Part shown: piece after piece, positions 11,990 through 23,421 of the stretch
Layout of the letters: each line of letters begins with the position of its first letter
Numbering within the stretch: the stretch's first letter is position 1
Source of the DNA: Rachicladosporium sp. CCFEE 5018
Taxonomy: Eukaryota > Ascomycota > Dothideomycetes > Cladosporiales > Cladosporiaceae
NCBI GenBank assembly: GCA_002077045.2
Contig: KZ111146.1
Coordinates: forward strand, 506,206 to 570,205
DNA: 64,000 nt
Direction of reading: 5' to 3'
Position numbers and translations under genes: made by a program
The notes under the pieces: generated by a model
Told to the model about the DNA's origin: nothing
The model's database searches: none
Seen by the model: the letters and a program-made list of their open reading frames with translations, nothing else

Positions 11990-13601
11990 ATGCGCGAAAT
12001 CGTACGTGTTTACCACCCCTCAACCCCTACGCGTGCCCCGCGTTGTATGCGCACGCAGAATCAACACGTACTGACTCTCGTCTCAATCATAGGTCCATCT
12101 CCAGACCGGCCAGTGTGTACGTATAGAATCATCTGATGAGGCTGCGAGGCAGTCATTGACAGCATATACAGGGCAATCAGATCGGTGCCGCCTTCTGGCA
12201 GACCATCTCAGGGGAGCATGGCCTTGACGGGTCCGGCGTGTAAGTCTACAATGCCACGCGACAGGCGACAAGAGAAGCAAGAGAGCGAATACTGACGGTG
12301 TGGCAGGTACAATGGCACGTCCGATCTTCAGCTCGAGCGCATGAACGTCTACTTCAACGAGGTAAGGCTTGTCCAGGCAGCAGTGTGGACTTGACTCCAG
12401 ACACTAACACATACAGGCCTCCGGCAACAAATATGTGCCCCGTGCCGTCCTCGTCGATCTCGAGCCAGGTACCATGGACGCAGTCCGCGCAGGCCCATTT
12501 GGTCAGCTCTTCCGACCAGACAACTTCGTCTTCGGACAATCAGGAGCCGGCAACAACTGGGCGAAGGGTCATTACACTGAGGGTGCCGAGCTTGTCGACC
12601 AAGTTCTCGATGTCGTCCGTCGCGAGGCTGAGGGCTGTGACTGCCTCCAGGGCTTCCAGATCACCCACTCTCTGGGTGGTGGAACCGGTGCCGGTATGGG
12701 CACACTTCTCATCTCCAAGATCCGCGAGGAGTTTCCCGACCGCATGATGGCCACGTTTTCCGTCATGCCCTCGCCAAAGGTCTCCGATACCGTTGTCGAG
12801 CCCTACAACGCCACCCTCTCCGTCCACCAGCTTGTCGAGAACTCCGATGAGACCTTCTGCATTGACAACGAGGCTCTCTACGACATCTGCATGCGCACAC
12901 TGAAGCTCAACAACCCCAGCTACGGTGACCTCAACCACCTCGTCTCAGCTGTTATGTCCGGCGTGACCACCTGCCTCCGCTTCCCCGGCCAGTTGAACAG
13001 CGATCTTCGCAAGCTCGCCGTCAACATGGTTCCCTTCCCGCGTCTCCACTTTTTCATGGTCGGTTTCGCACCTCTCACCTCCCGCGGCGCATACAGCTTC
13101 CGCGCTGTCACCGTACCCGAGCTTACCCAGCAAATCTTCGACCCTAAGAACATGATGGCCGCCTCCGACTTCCGCAACGGCCGCTACCTCACCTGCTCCG
13201 CCATCTACCGCGGCAAGGTCTCCATGAAGGAGGTTGAGGACCAGATCCGCAGTGTGCAGAACAAGAACACTGCCTACTTCGTCGAGTGGATCCCTAACAA
13301 CGTCATGACCGCTCTCTGCTCCATCCCTCCGCGCGGGCTCAAGATGTCCTCCACCTTCGTTGGCAACAGCACCTCCATCCAGGAGCTGTTCAAGCGTGTG
13401 GGTGACCAGTTCACTGCTATGTTCAGGCGTAAGGCCTTCTTGCATTGGTACACCGGCGAGGGTATGGACGAGATGGAGTTCACTGAGGCGGAGAGCAACA
13501 TGAACGATCTTGTCTCTGAGTACCAGCAGTACCAGGAGGCGTCGATCTCCGAGGGCGAGGAGGAGTACGATGAGGAGGCGCCGCTTGAGGGCGAGGAGTA
13601 A
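11990..13601 (+). CDS. TUB2: beta-tubulin
   Basis: GTP-binding subunit of the alpha/beta-tubulin dimer in microtubules, and the target of benzimidazole fungicides. Exons 11990-12001, 12093-12116, 12172-12239, 12307-12361 and 12417-13601 give 447 aa, the standard length. The N-terminus MREIVHLQTGQCGNQIG is complete and starts with a 4-codon exon. The tubulin signature GGGTGAGMG covers residues 140-148, and the acidic tail ends EEEYDEEAPLEGEE. Residues linked to benzimidazole resistance are wild type: His6, Tyr50, Phe167, Glu198 and Phe200. This is the only complete copy in the window; its 3' part is repeated at 15339-16442 through what looks like an assembly error. Confidence 0.98.
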
Positions 13602-14033
13602 AGCACTGCAAGTGTTATGGGACTCGAAGGCGTTGTGGATCAGTACGATGGCTGTGTTGTCCGGCAGAGGTGTGGTCTTGTGTGTGCTATTGTCCGGCAG
13701 ACATGAATGTGTCACGAGGTAGCATTACATTAGCGCTACAGAATAGCAAGACCGAGCCCTGCTCGCAGCAAATATCCGCATCAGTAGATCTGTTGACCAG
13801 TAGATTATGAGTGGCAAGCGCGTCGATTGAGATCATTCGTGCCGGCTACACTTGTAGTCAATCGTCTCACACTCGACCTTCGCATCAACAAGGTACGAAA
13901 TTGATGTATGACTTCCACCGGACAAACTTCACGTCATTCTTTGCAAGTCCAATGGAACTCATATCGCTTCTACTTGACCCATTAATTGACTTGAACTTGT
14001 ACTTGCTTCAGCTTTCGAACGCGACGAAGCAGC
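13602..14033. other. intergenic region TUB2-RPP40
   Basis: TUB2 3' flank and RPP40 promoter, with no further gene seen. The sequence occurs again at 16443-16874. Confidence 0.6.
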
Positions 14034-15173
14034 ATGGTCCTAGATATAGGCAAGGACTCTAGTCCTTCGCCAAAGTGCTACGTCCATCACGCCGATCTGC
14101 CAAATTACATCGATAACGCGCATCCGCCGACGAAGAAAGATCCGTTCCGCACTGTGCTTGAGCAGCCGTTCGTCCACACTGTAAGACCGCCCATCGATCG
14201 AATGCTCAGAGATCTCGCTAATAGTCTCGCTAGCTCGATGTTCTCATACCAAGTCAACACACCGAAGCGTTCACCTCCCTTCTGACCACTACGTTCCCGA
14301 CTCCGATTCGCTATGCGAAAGTGTACATGAAACTTCACGATATCCTGACCGGGGAGTTCTTCAACGACTATGTCAAATCTGGCAATGTTCTTTTGCTGTC
14401 CGAAGGCCGACCGGGAATCGATAATTGCTTCTCCCTAATCGAAGGGGTGCTGAGGCTCGATGTCGATAAACCGATTTATGAGCGTCTTGGGCTGGAGGTG
14501 GGAGGGATGGGGAGGAAGCATGTCAAGGCTCGTTATGGTGAGTCATTCTAAATTTGACATTGGAGGGAATGCGGAGAGTTGCTGACCTAGAAGTATAGTT
14601 GTCGAGATCAATTTGAGGCTGCCGAGCATGGTCAGAGGCAAGAAGGGCTTCGAACGAGTCCTATGGGCTGCGAAGAACGTGCTCGATCAAAGTGTGACGT
14701 GGCTATTCTACGATCTAAATGGGAGTAACGACGGAACGGGACCTATTGCCACGCATTCGCCTGTGGTGCGTGAAGTCAAGCCGACGATCATGCCTCTCAT
14801 TGGTGTCCGGGCGCCCGCTTTCCCGGACACAATCAACGAAGGTGATGATGAACAGGCCGCGGAACTGCTTGAGTGGCTTGCGTTGACTGTTATGGGCTCT
14901 CCAAGAGTCCTTGTGACTGACAGAGTAGACCCGTACCTCTGTCGCTATAGCTCACCGGTCTTGACTGTCGAAGGGTCACAGACTATCGAAGATCTGACGC
15001 ACTTCCACTGGCACGGCTTCATACCAAGCCAAATTTCAACAAAGATCCTACTAGCAGCTCTCAAAGTCTCTGGCGACGGCTGGATGGCCATGAGCGGCTC
15101 AGCGTTCGATGGTAGCAGCTATACAATCCTCAGCCACAAGAACTTTGTCACGACATGGAAGTACGCGGACTGA
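14034..15173 (+). CDS. RPP40: RNase P/MRP subunit, Rpp40 family
   Basis: Protein subunit resembling the 40-kDa component of ribonuclease P/MRP, nuclear enzymes for tRNA 5' processing and pre-rRNA cleavage. Exons 14034-14180, 14234-14537 and 14599-15173 give 341 aa, near the size of human RPP40. Family-like blocks include VYMKLHDILTGEF, ERLGLEVGG, the segment KHVKARYVVEINLRLPS that crosses the second intron, and LLEWLAL. The first acceptor at 14233 was chosen because it restores an open frame (LDVLIPSQH); the unspliced frame stops at 14283. The assignment comes from pattern resemblance, not a search. A second full copy lies at 16875-18014. Confidence 0.75.
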
Positions 15174-15199
15174 AGATGCACTGCGTCATTTATGTTCAA

Positions 15200-15238
15200 T
15201 TATCCATACACATCCAGCTCCTCCAGCAATTTCTGCAA
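15200..15238 (-). other. 3' tip of MON2 at the end of the left contig
   Basis: These 39 nt equal 18041-18079, the last codons and stop of MON2. The left contig therefore runs into MON2 and breaks off at the gap, which supports a contig-overlap explanation. Confidence 0.9.
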
Positions 15239-15338
15239 NNNNNNNNNNNNNNNNNNNNNNNNNNNNNNNNNNNNNNNNNNNNNNNNNNNNNNNNNNNNNN
15301 NNNNNNNNNNNNNNNNNNNNNNNNNNNNNNNNNNNNNN
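15239..15338. other. assembly gap, exactly 100 N
   Basis: One hundred N, the conventional placeholder for a gap of unknown size. The sequences on both sides overlap by about 2.74 kb, so the true gap is probably negative. Confidence 0.98.
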
Positions 15339-16442
15339 TTTGGTCAGCTCTTCCGACCAGACAACTTCGTCTTCGGACAATCAGGAGCCGGCAACAACTG
15401 GGCGAAGGGTCATTACACTGAGGGTGCCGAGCTTGTCGACCAAGTTCTCGATGTCGTCCGTCGCGAGGCTGAGGGCTGTGACTGCCTCCAGGGCTTCCAG
15501 ATCACCCACTCTCTGGGTGGTGGAACCGGTGCCGGTATGGGCACACTTCTCATCTCCAAGATCCGCGAGGAGTTTCCCGACCGCATGATGGCCACGTTTT
15601 CCGTCATGCCCTCGCCAAAGGTCTCCGATACCGTTGTCGAGCCCTACAACGCCACCCTCTCCGTCCACCAGCTTGTCGAGAACTCCGATGAGACCTTCTG
15701 CATTGACAACGAGGCTCTCTACGACATCTGCATGCGCACACTGAAGCTCAACAACCCCAGCTACGGTGACCTCAACCACCTCGTCTCAGCTGTCATGTCC
15801 GGCGTGACCACCTGCCTCCGCTTCCCCGGCCAGTTGAACAGCGATCTTCGCAAGCTCGCCGTCAACATGGTTCCCTTCCCGCGTCTCCACTTTTTCATGG
15901 TCGGTTTCGCACCTCTCACCTCCCGCGGCGCATACAGCTTCCGCGCTGTCACCGTACCCGAGCTTACCCAGCAAATCTTCGACCCTAAGAACATGATGGC
16001 CGCCTCCGACTTCCGCAACGGCCGCTACCTCACCTGCTCCGCCATCTACCGCGGCAAGGTCTCCATGAAGGAGGTTGAGGACCAGATCCGCAGTGTGCAG
16101 AACAAGAACACTGCCTACTTCGTCGAGTGGATCCCTAACAACGTCATGACCGCTCTCTGCTCCATCCCTCCGCGCGGGCTCAAGATGTCCTCCACCTTCG
16201 TTGGCAACAGCACCTCCATCCAGGAGCTGTTCAAGCGTGTGGGTGACCAGTTCACTGCTATGTTCAGGCGTAAGGCCTTCTTGCATTGGTACACCGGCGA
16301 GGGTATGGACGAGATGGAGTTCACTGAGGCGGAGAGCAACATGAACGATCTTGTCTCTGAGTACCAGCAGTACCAGGAGGCGTCGATCTCCGAGGGCGAG
16401 GAGGAGTACGATGAGGAGGCGCCGCTTGAGGGCGAGGAGTAA
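15339..16442 (+). CDS. TUB2: beta-tubulin, partial duplicate copy (probable assembly artefact)
   Basis: Codons 81-447 of beta-tubulin, open from the gap edge to the TAA, with the same protein sequence as the complete copy. The first 80 codons and all four introns are missing because the contig starts here. Codon 232 is GTC instead of GTT. It should not be counted as a second tubulin gene unless long reads span it. Confidence 0.9.
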   Translation, partial: FGQLFRPDNFVFGQSGAGNNWAKGHYTEGAELVDQVLDVVRREAEGCDCLQGFQITHSLGGGTGAGMGTLLISKIREEFPDRMMATFSVMPSPKVSDTVVEPYNATLSVHQLVENSDETFCIDNEALYDICMRTLKLNNPSYGDLNHLVSAVMSGVTTCLRFPGQLNSDLRKLAVNMVPFPRLHFFMVGFAPLTSRGAYSFRAVTVPELTQQIFDPKNMMAASDFRNGRYLTCSAIYRGKVSMKEVEDQIRSVQNKNTAYFVEWIPNNVMTALCSIPPRGLKMSSTFVGNSTSIQELFKRVGDQFTAMFRRKAFLHWYTGEGMDEMEFTEAESNMNDLVSEYQQYQEASISEGEEEYDEEAPLEGEE

Positions 16443-16874
16443 AGCACTGCAAGTGTTATGGGACTCGAAGGCGTTGTGGATCAGTACGATGGCTGTGTTG
16501 TCCGGCAGAGGTGTGGTCTTGTGTGTGCTATTGTCCGGCAGACATGAATGTGTCACGAGGTAGCATTACATTAGCGCTACAGAATAGCAAGACCGAGCCC
16601 TGCTCGCAGCAAATATCCGCATCAGTAGATCTGTTGACCAGTAGATTATGAGTGGCAAGCGCGTCGATTGAGATCATTCGTGCCGGCTACACTTGTAGTC
16701 AATCGTCTCACACTCGACCTTCGCATCAACAAGGTACGAAATTGATGTATGACTTCCACCGGACAAACTTCACGTCATTCTTTGCAAGTCCAATGGAACT
16801 CATATCGCTTCTACTTGACCCATTAATTGACTTGAACTTGTACTTGCTTCAGCTTTCGAACGCGACGAAGCAGC
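16443..16874. other. duplicate of the TUB2-RPP40 intergenic region
   Basis: Same sequence as 13602-14033; no additional content. Confidence 0.85.
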
Positions 16875-18014
16875 ATGGTCCTAGATATAGGCAAGGACTC
16901 TAGTCCTTCGCCAAAGTGCTACGTCCATCACGCCGATCTGCCAAATTACATCGATAACGCGCATCCGCCGACGAAGAAAGATCCGTTCCGCACTGTGCTT
17001 GAGCAGCCGTTCGTCCACACTGTAAGACCGCCCATCGATCGAATGCTCAGAGATCTCGCTAATAGTCTCGCTAGCTCGATGTTCTCATACCAAGTCAACA
17101 CACCGAAGCGTTCACCTCCCTTCTGACCACTACGTTCCCGACTCCGATTCGCTATGCGAAAGTGTACATGAAACTTCACGATATCCTGACCGGGGAGTTC
17201 TTCAACGACTATGTCAAATCTGGCAATGTTCTTTTGCTGTCCGAAGGCCGACCGGGAATCGATAATTGCTTCTCCCTAATCGAAGGGGTGCTGAGGCTCG
17301 ATGTCGATAAACCGATTTATGAGCGTCTTGGGCTGGAGGTGGGAGGGATGGGGAGGAAGCATGTCAAGGCTCGTTATGGTGAGTCATTCTAAATTTGACA
17401 TTGGAGGGAATGCGGAGAGTTGCTGACCTAGAAGTATAGTTGTCGAGATCAATTTGAGGCTGCCGAGCATGGTCAGAGGCAAGAAGGGCTTCGAACGAGT
17501 CCTATGGGCTGCGAAGAACGTGCTCGATCAAAGTGTGACGTGGCTATTCTACGATCTAAATGGGAGTAACGACGGAACGGGACCTATTGCCACGCATTCG
17601 CCTGTGGTGCGTGAAGTCAAGCCGACGATCATGCCTCTCATTGGTGTCCGGGCGCCCGCTTTCCCGGACACAATCAACGAAGGTGATGATGAACAGGCCG
17701 CGGAACTGCTTGAGTGGCTTGCGTTGACTGTTATGGGCTCTCCAAGAGTCCTTGTGACTGACAGAGTAGACCCGTACCTCTGTCGCTATAGCTCACCGGT
17801 CTTGACTGTCGAAGGGTCACAGACTATCGAAGATCTGACGCACTTCCACTGGCACGGCTTCATACCAAGCCAAATTTCAACAAAGATCCTACTAGCAGCT
17901 CTCAAAGTCTCTGGCGACGGCTGGATGGCCATGAGCGGCTCAGCGTTCGATGGTAGCAGCTATACAATCCTCAGCCACAAGAACTTTGTCACGACATGGA
18001 AGTACGCGGACTGA
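16875..18014 (+). CDS. RPP40: RNase P/MRP Rpp40-type subunit, duplicate copy (probable assembly artefact)
   Basis: Exons 16875-17021, 17075-17378 and 17440-18014 give the same 341-aa protein as the gene at 14034-15173, introns included. This copy has its true right-hand neighbour: it converges with MON2, leaving 26 nt between the two stop codons. It is probably the same locus as the left copy. Confidence 0.8.
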
Positions 18015-18040
18015 AGATGCACTGCGTCATTTATGTTCAA

Positions 18041-21000
18041 TTATCCATACACATCCAGCTCCTCCAGCAATTTCTGCAACGGCTCTCGCACCTCCGCAGC
18101 GCCATACCATTCACCACCCGACACCCTCAACGCCTTTACCAGCAGTGGATACAGGTACGGCAGATGTGCCTTGCCTCCCGAAGTCTTCGATTGCTGGATG
18201 GCCTGAGGATGCAATTCAAGCTTCCCAATCTGCTCAAAGCAGAATAGCAGCTCCTCCAGCTCCGACAGCGGCTGCGGCCAGCTTCCTCGCAGCGGCTGGT
18301 CCGCGATGTAGGCTCGAATGGATATGGCGAGACGAAGGATCAGCCATGGTGCTGTGGCTTGAGCGAGCTTCTCGTGGTTCGTAGAGGCGGAGTCGGAAGG
18401 AGAGCCGAGCCTGATGAGCTGATTGAAGCAGACATAGCTCATGCGCTCTCGTAGTGCGTACGGGACTTCATCCGCCCTACCACGCCTGATGTTTGCAATG
18501 CCGCTTAGAGGCGACTCACCAGGCGCAGGGAGCTCGCCGTGCTCTGTTGCGTGGATCATGGAAGCGTCGAAAAGAGACTTGGCGTACTGTTCGCGGAAGG
18601 TATCTGGTAGCTTCGGATTGCTGAGCTTAGGTGTCAGGACTTGCTGCAGGGCATTGAACGTGGCGATATCGGCTTCCTCGTCGTCGTATATCCGGTCCCG
18701 GTCGTCGAATTGCGCAAGAGCGTTTGCGCCAACGACGCCGTCTATAATGCGCAGGTATTGTTGCCACAATGCTGTCGTATCTCCGGTGTTTGTCCCTGGC
18801 GCGTCCGCGTATTTGATCATCGGCTCTGCAAGTACGAGAGCAGAACTGCTTGCTGTTTGCCACAGCATGAGGTCCTTGTATTGTAGAGTGAAAGCGTACT
18901 TTGCGACGATGATATCCGCGAGAGCTGTAATGGCAGTGATGCAAGCGTCCGGATGTGTACTCGTTGTGGTCTGCAAGTCATCGACGATCATCTGCTGCAG
19001 CCATGGGATAACCTCGCCAGTAAGTGCAAGGAAGGAGGGCTTTTTGGCCTGCTGATCTGATGCCATGCTGCGGTGATGGAGCAGCAGAAGATCTGAGCAG
19101 ATACGTAATATGTCCGGCCGTACTTCAGAACGCATGGAAAGGAGCTCTCGGAGAACATCTATCACTTTGCCTTGTAGCGGGCTCATCGCGTGCGTGTCAG
19201 CCTTGTAGTATGATGCGTGCGAGCTTTCGAGGCACAAATATAGCTTGCCCATGATCGCCTTACATTGCTCGATAGTGAGAGCCTTGCCAAGGAGACGAGA
19301 GAGCTGTGCGGCTAGGTCTGCATATGCTACGAAGGCAGGCTGCTGATCCTGGTGCCGCGTATCGAGCAGAGCAGACTCGGTCGTGCGGTCAGCCCATGTT
19401 GCGAATGCAGATTCGAGCACAGGGTCCCACGCATTATTGCCTGACTGTATACTTGAGAGCAGCATTGAGAGATTCTGGTCGATGACTTTGTGAACAGCAT
19501 AGGTTCCGCGCTTGAGAGCAACATCGAGGAGATGTGCGATCTCGCGCCAAACGGCAGCTAGATCTGGGATTCGTTGAACAGTCTGTACATTCTGCGAAAT
19601 GAGAATGAACGTATTGTTAACGATGGCGCCGAAGATCTCGACGTCAACTTTGCCCGAGTCGATGGTCGTCTTGCTGCCATGAGGTACAATCTCGTCTGCT
19701 AGCATGGCAGCGAAGATCTCCTGTAGCACCACGGCGAAGGCTCTGGGACTCAGGTCGGGCGTGCACCGCTGACAAATGCTGGACAGTGTCTGCAGTGCTG
19801 CTTTGCGTACTTCAAGCTGACCTCGGTACACGACCTCGCGCAATCTCAAGAGAAGCAGAAACCACTGTGCTGACCGCGAATCTCGCAGTATAGCTTGCAT
19901 GCGCAGCTCGATTGGATCTACGACGCCGGAAGTCGTACCAAACCGCTCCAGATCATCTGACAGACTGCCTACACGCAGTGTGTCCGACAGCGGCCACACG
20001 TTGCTGAGCGTCGCAAGGCTGAGGTTCAGGTCACCGGGTTGGAGCATGAAGCGGTACAGTAGCTCTACAACTGACGACCCGCATGCTAAGGGAAGCGTCC
20101 CGAGCAGATCCGAGCACACACAGCGTAAGACGTCGAATGCAGGCTGCCCAAGACGAGCTGATACAAGTTCTGTTGAAACCAGATCCCACGGTGTAAGTGC
20201 ATTGTCTCCGTCCTGGGTATGAGCAGGAGCGATATCGTTCTCGAAGATCGTCCGGATCACTCCCAGCACTTGCTCCCAGCCTGCAGTTAATGTTTCTCCA
20301 CTGCGATCGACTACATCCTTCAGCGTAGCCAGGACATGAAGATGCACATCAACGTCCGTATTCGTGAGCTCGCCATCTTCGATATAGATGCCTTCGGCGA
20401 TCCGTAGGAGGACCGTAAGGCTCCGTCGCTGTATCACACCGCGGGCTTCTGCTTCATCGGACGCCACCTCTGCAATACATTCGCTGATCAGTCTACACAA
20501 TACGTCTACGGCAGCTCTCCGCGCACTCGAAGGACTGTCGTTCGGTCACAACTACGCCGCAGAGCACATCGATCAGTTGCATCCAGCCAGTCTCTTCTAC
20601 AGAGCCACTGATGAACCGAGGTATGTTCAGCGCGGCAAGAGTGCCAAGCTTCGGTATCACGAATTGATAGTCACGCAATTGCATCTCTGCCACCGCGCTC
20701 AACCCAGGAAGGCCGGAGAACGTTCGACGGGGCAGCGAGGGCGACATCGGTGTCTCGGGCGGCGAAGATGGCTTCAGGTGAGGCGAGGCGATGGGACTCG
20801 ACTTTCGGCCCTCTAGCAAGCGACAAAAGATTATCATGACGCCAAGGAACGCTTCGTTAGGATAATCTGCTGTACTCTCGAGCAGTCGCGAAGCGGCGCT
20901 TTTGACTGCGGCCACCTCAGCGCTGAAGATCTGTACCGCAGTCGCAGACTCTGTGCTGTTAATCGACTGCCCTGTCCGGCTTAGCTGCTCAGGACTGGTA

Positions 21001-23075
21001 ACGCTTAGAACAATGTCAGCCTGCTTCAGCACGTCGACGACCACGGCGAACGTAGATCCGAGGGTCGGCCCGAGCGCAATGGTAAGATTCAGTAAAGCCC
21101 GGAGGCATAGCAAGTTTCGAGTCGTCAGTGTTTGCCGTGTCGGATTCGTCGGCGGTCTCCTCTCGCGATCGCCCGAAATGGAACTGGTGCCGCTAATAAG
21201 ACTTTCGACACTCAACAAGCTTTTCGGATTCGAGAAGACACGCTGTGACTCGACAGTAGGTGAGCGTATATTTGTAGATGTAGCCGAGTTGAGGACTTGT
21301 GGAGGAACAGCAGCCTTCCCCAAGGTAGTAATGAGAGCATCACGTGATGTTGTCAAGCGAAGCAGCCCAGCGATCTGTGCAAATCTCTGATAAGCTTTGA
21401 TGAGGTTCCGGTAGTAGTGATCATCGAGTGCGGCATTGAGGAACGTTGAGCATGTCGCGAGGAACGCTGGCCAAGCACGCTCTATGAGGTGAGCAAGAGC
21501 TCTGGCCTTGTAGGCTACGTCCTCTTCCGAGCTGAGAGGATTGCGTGGGACAGTCCGCTTGCGGTATGACTGCGACCTTCCTAATCGCTTCGACGGTCGA
21601 GCGCCATTCTGCGATTCTCCATCTGCGCGTGGAACGCTATCACGGTCGTGGTGAGCCGTAAGAGGCAGGACTACCCTCGCCAGCGCATCCGAGAGGCTGC
21701 TGATACAGTCTAGGAGCAGGCTGTAGACATAGCTTTCCGGTACTACCGGACCTTCGGTCTTGTCAAGCTGATCCATGCACTGTGAGCGTGGTATGCTCCA
21801 ATTGACGCCAATGCCGGTCGGTGCTGTCTCGACTACTCCCAGTGCAGAGCTTATGAGCCCGACAACACCGCCTGCAGCTTCCATCGCCGCCTGTTGAGAA
21901 TCGCTGTCACTGCTCGCCGTTGGATCACTCGGTATAGTCGACTGTGAGCCAAGTCCAATGATTGCTGGCTTCTCCGTTGACATCCGTACAAACGTGGTCA
22001 AGATGTCCTGTACTATAGTCTTGCCGTTTGTCGCGAAGTCGAACTTGACATACGCAGTCACGAGCTGCTCTGCATCGGCGAACAAGTGTGACAGTGTCTC
22101 CATGTACAGGCATCGTCTCCACGGCTCTGTACCGTCTGCATCAAGCTCATTCGTGATCAGTCCAAGCATAGTCTCACACTCTCCAGAGAACATGGAGAAG
22201 TGCCGTCGAAGTATCATGTCTAGCAGTCGCACGCACCGTACGGTGGGAGCGAAGCCTTGCCTCTCAGACAGCACCTGCACGGCAAATGGCAATACATTCG
22301 ATCGCACCACACTGCCCAACTCGATATGCTTTTCGATCAGCCCTGGGTTGGCACTGATGAGACTTACGATCAAGTCCAGGATCGCTTCACGACTGAGTGC
22401 GGTGAAGTTCACAAACTTCGTCAGCCGATCCTCCGCAGCCAGGATGAGATCGCGGAGGATCCGGTAGGCATCAAGAGCCACTGGTCTTACAGAGACAGGA
22501 CCGTCTTCACTCGGCACCTCTGTGGTGGGCAACTTCGCATCGTTCGTCGAGTCCTCTTCGACTACTTTCTCGAATACCGAAGCCAGTAGCTGCTGCAATG
22601 TGGCGGCTGCGACGCCACTGACTGTATGAACTTTGTTGGCTTGAAGCGACGCGCATACTTGCAGCGTGCTCCCTAGTAGATCGCCGTGCAGATCGCCGGC
22701 GTAGTTCTGCACCAACGAAGGAAGTGCTTGGAGAATCTTGAACTGCACCTCCAATCCTAGGTCAGCACAGGAGTCCAATGCTTGCACTGCATCCTGCAGC
22801 CTACCCTTCGGCAAGCCACGGGCTATGATCAACTTCTGTAGACAAGTGACGCCGCTGACTGCGTACTTCGTCGAGTGTGTGCTACATGCTAGAAGGAATG
22901 GCTCAATGAAGCTGGGTTTCCGGCTTAGATCTGCGGCCAGCTGTTTTTCGGACGTGACTGAGAGGGCTTTGAGGTCTTGAAGTGACTTCTCCGCGGCAAT
23001 TCGGATGTCATTGTTCTTTCGCTTTGATTCGGAGATTAGGTGCGAGAGTTCGCTGGTAAGAAAAGTCGCTGTCAT
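18041..23075 (-). CDS. MON2: MON2-type endosome/Golgi traffic protein, frame-shifted
   Basis: Large peripheral Golgi/endosome scaffold of helical repeats, related to large Arf-GEFs but without a Sec7 domain. It has a clear N-terminal DCB-type start (MTATFLTSELSHLI, then AAEKSLQDLK). The reading is open from 23075 to a TAG at 20493 in one frame and from a TGA at 20546 down to 18041 in another. In the overlap the protein should read about SFEC then ARRAAVDVLCRL; this needs two more bases in the GCGC tract at 20521-20524. With them the gene is 1679 codons (1678 aa), a normal MON2 length. The window is too short for a normal intron, and I found no splice pair that rescues the conserved segment. 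It may be a sequencing indel or a real mutation. No other break is seen. Confidence 0.87.
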
Positions 23076-23421
23076 TGCTCATGGTGGTTCAAGTGGTCCA
23101 GAGAGCGCCAAGTGGTATGTAATACTCGGGCATGTATGCGGTTCAGAACAGGAGATATTAGTCGCCTGAGAGTCGCTGATATGTACGCGTCCCGAATCAG
23201 TATGGGTCGACATCGTATCGAGCATGCATCGTGATCTATGGGAACCTACAAGCAAGGTGTCGTCGTGAATGTGTCTTGGCTGCTGCGCGCTTAGTAAGAT
23301 CAAGGTGACTTCACAGGTTACGAGCGCGCTCACTGCCTAGCATACAATACACATAAAACCCAACGAGAACATCAATCAGAGGAGAGCAAGTCGACTCAGC
23401 CCGTGATCACTTCATATCAAG
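23076..23421. promoter_or_regulatory. shared divergent promoter region MON2/SEM1
   Basis: 346 nt between the start codons of two divergent genes, so both promoters must lie here. No specific element is assigned. Confidence 0.5.

Larger units (their letters stand above)
12498..15238. repeat. left copy of a 2741-nt near-identical direct repeat (contig overlap)
   Basis: Runs from codon 81 of TUB2 to the base before the N run. It matches 15339-18079 at a constant offset of 2841 nt. The one difference I found is T at 12953 against C at 15794, silent in Val232. Both copies end exactly at the N run, as expected for two overlapping contig ends. Confidence 0.95.
15339..18079. repeat. right copy of the 2741-nt direct repeat (contig overlap)
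   Basis: Identical to 12498-15238 as far as I could compare, except for C at 15794. It starts inside a TUB2 coding exon directly after the N run and continues without a break into MON2, so it is the start of the right-hand contig. Confidence 0.95.

Noticed and set aside
12945..13715. Long 256-codon frame antisense to TUB2
   Set aside because: A shadow of the strongly biased tubulin codons; ends and start do not correspond to any gene.
20493..20580. A short intron to explain the MON2 frame change
   Set aside because: Candidate introns of 34-46 nt give the wrong phase or a stop, and a longer one ending at a TTGCAG lacks a donor in the needed phase and would delete the conserved helix.
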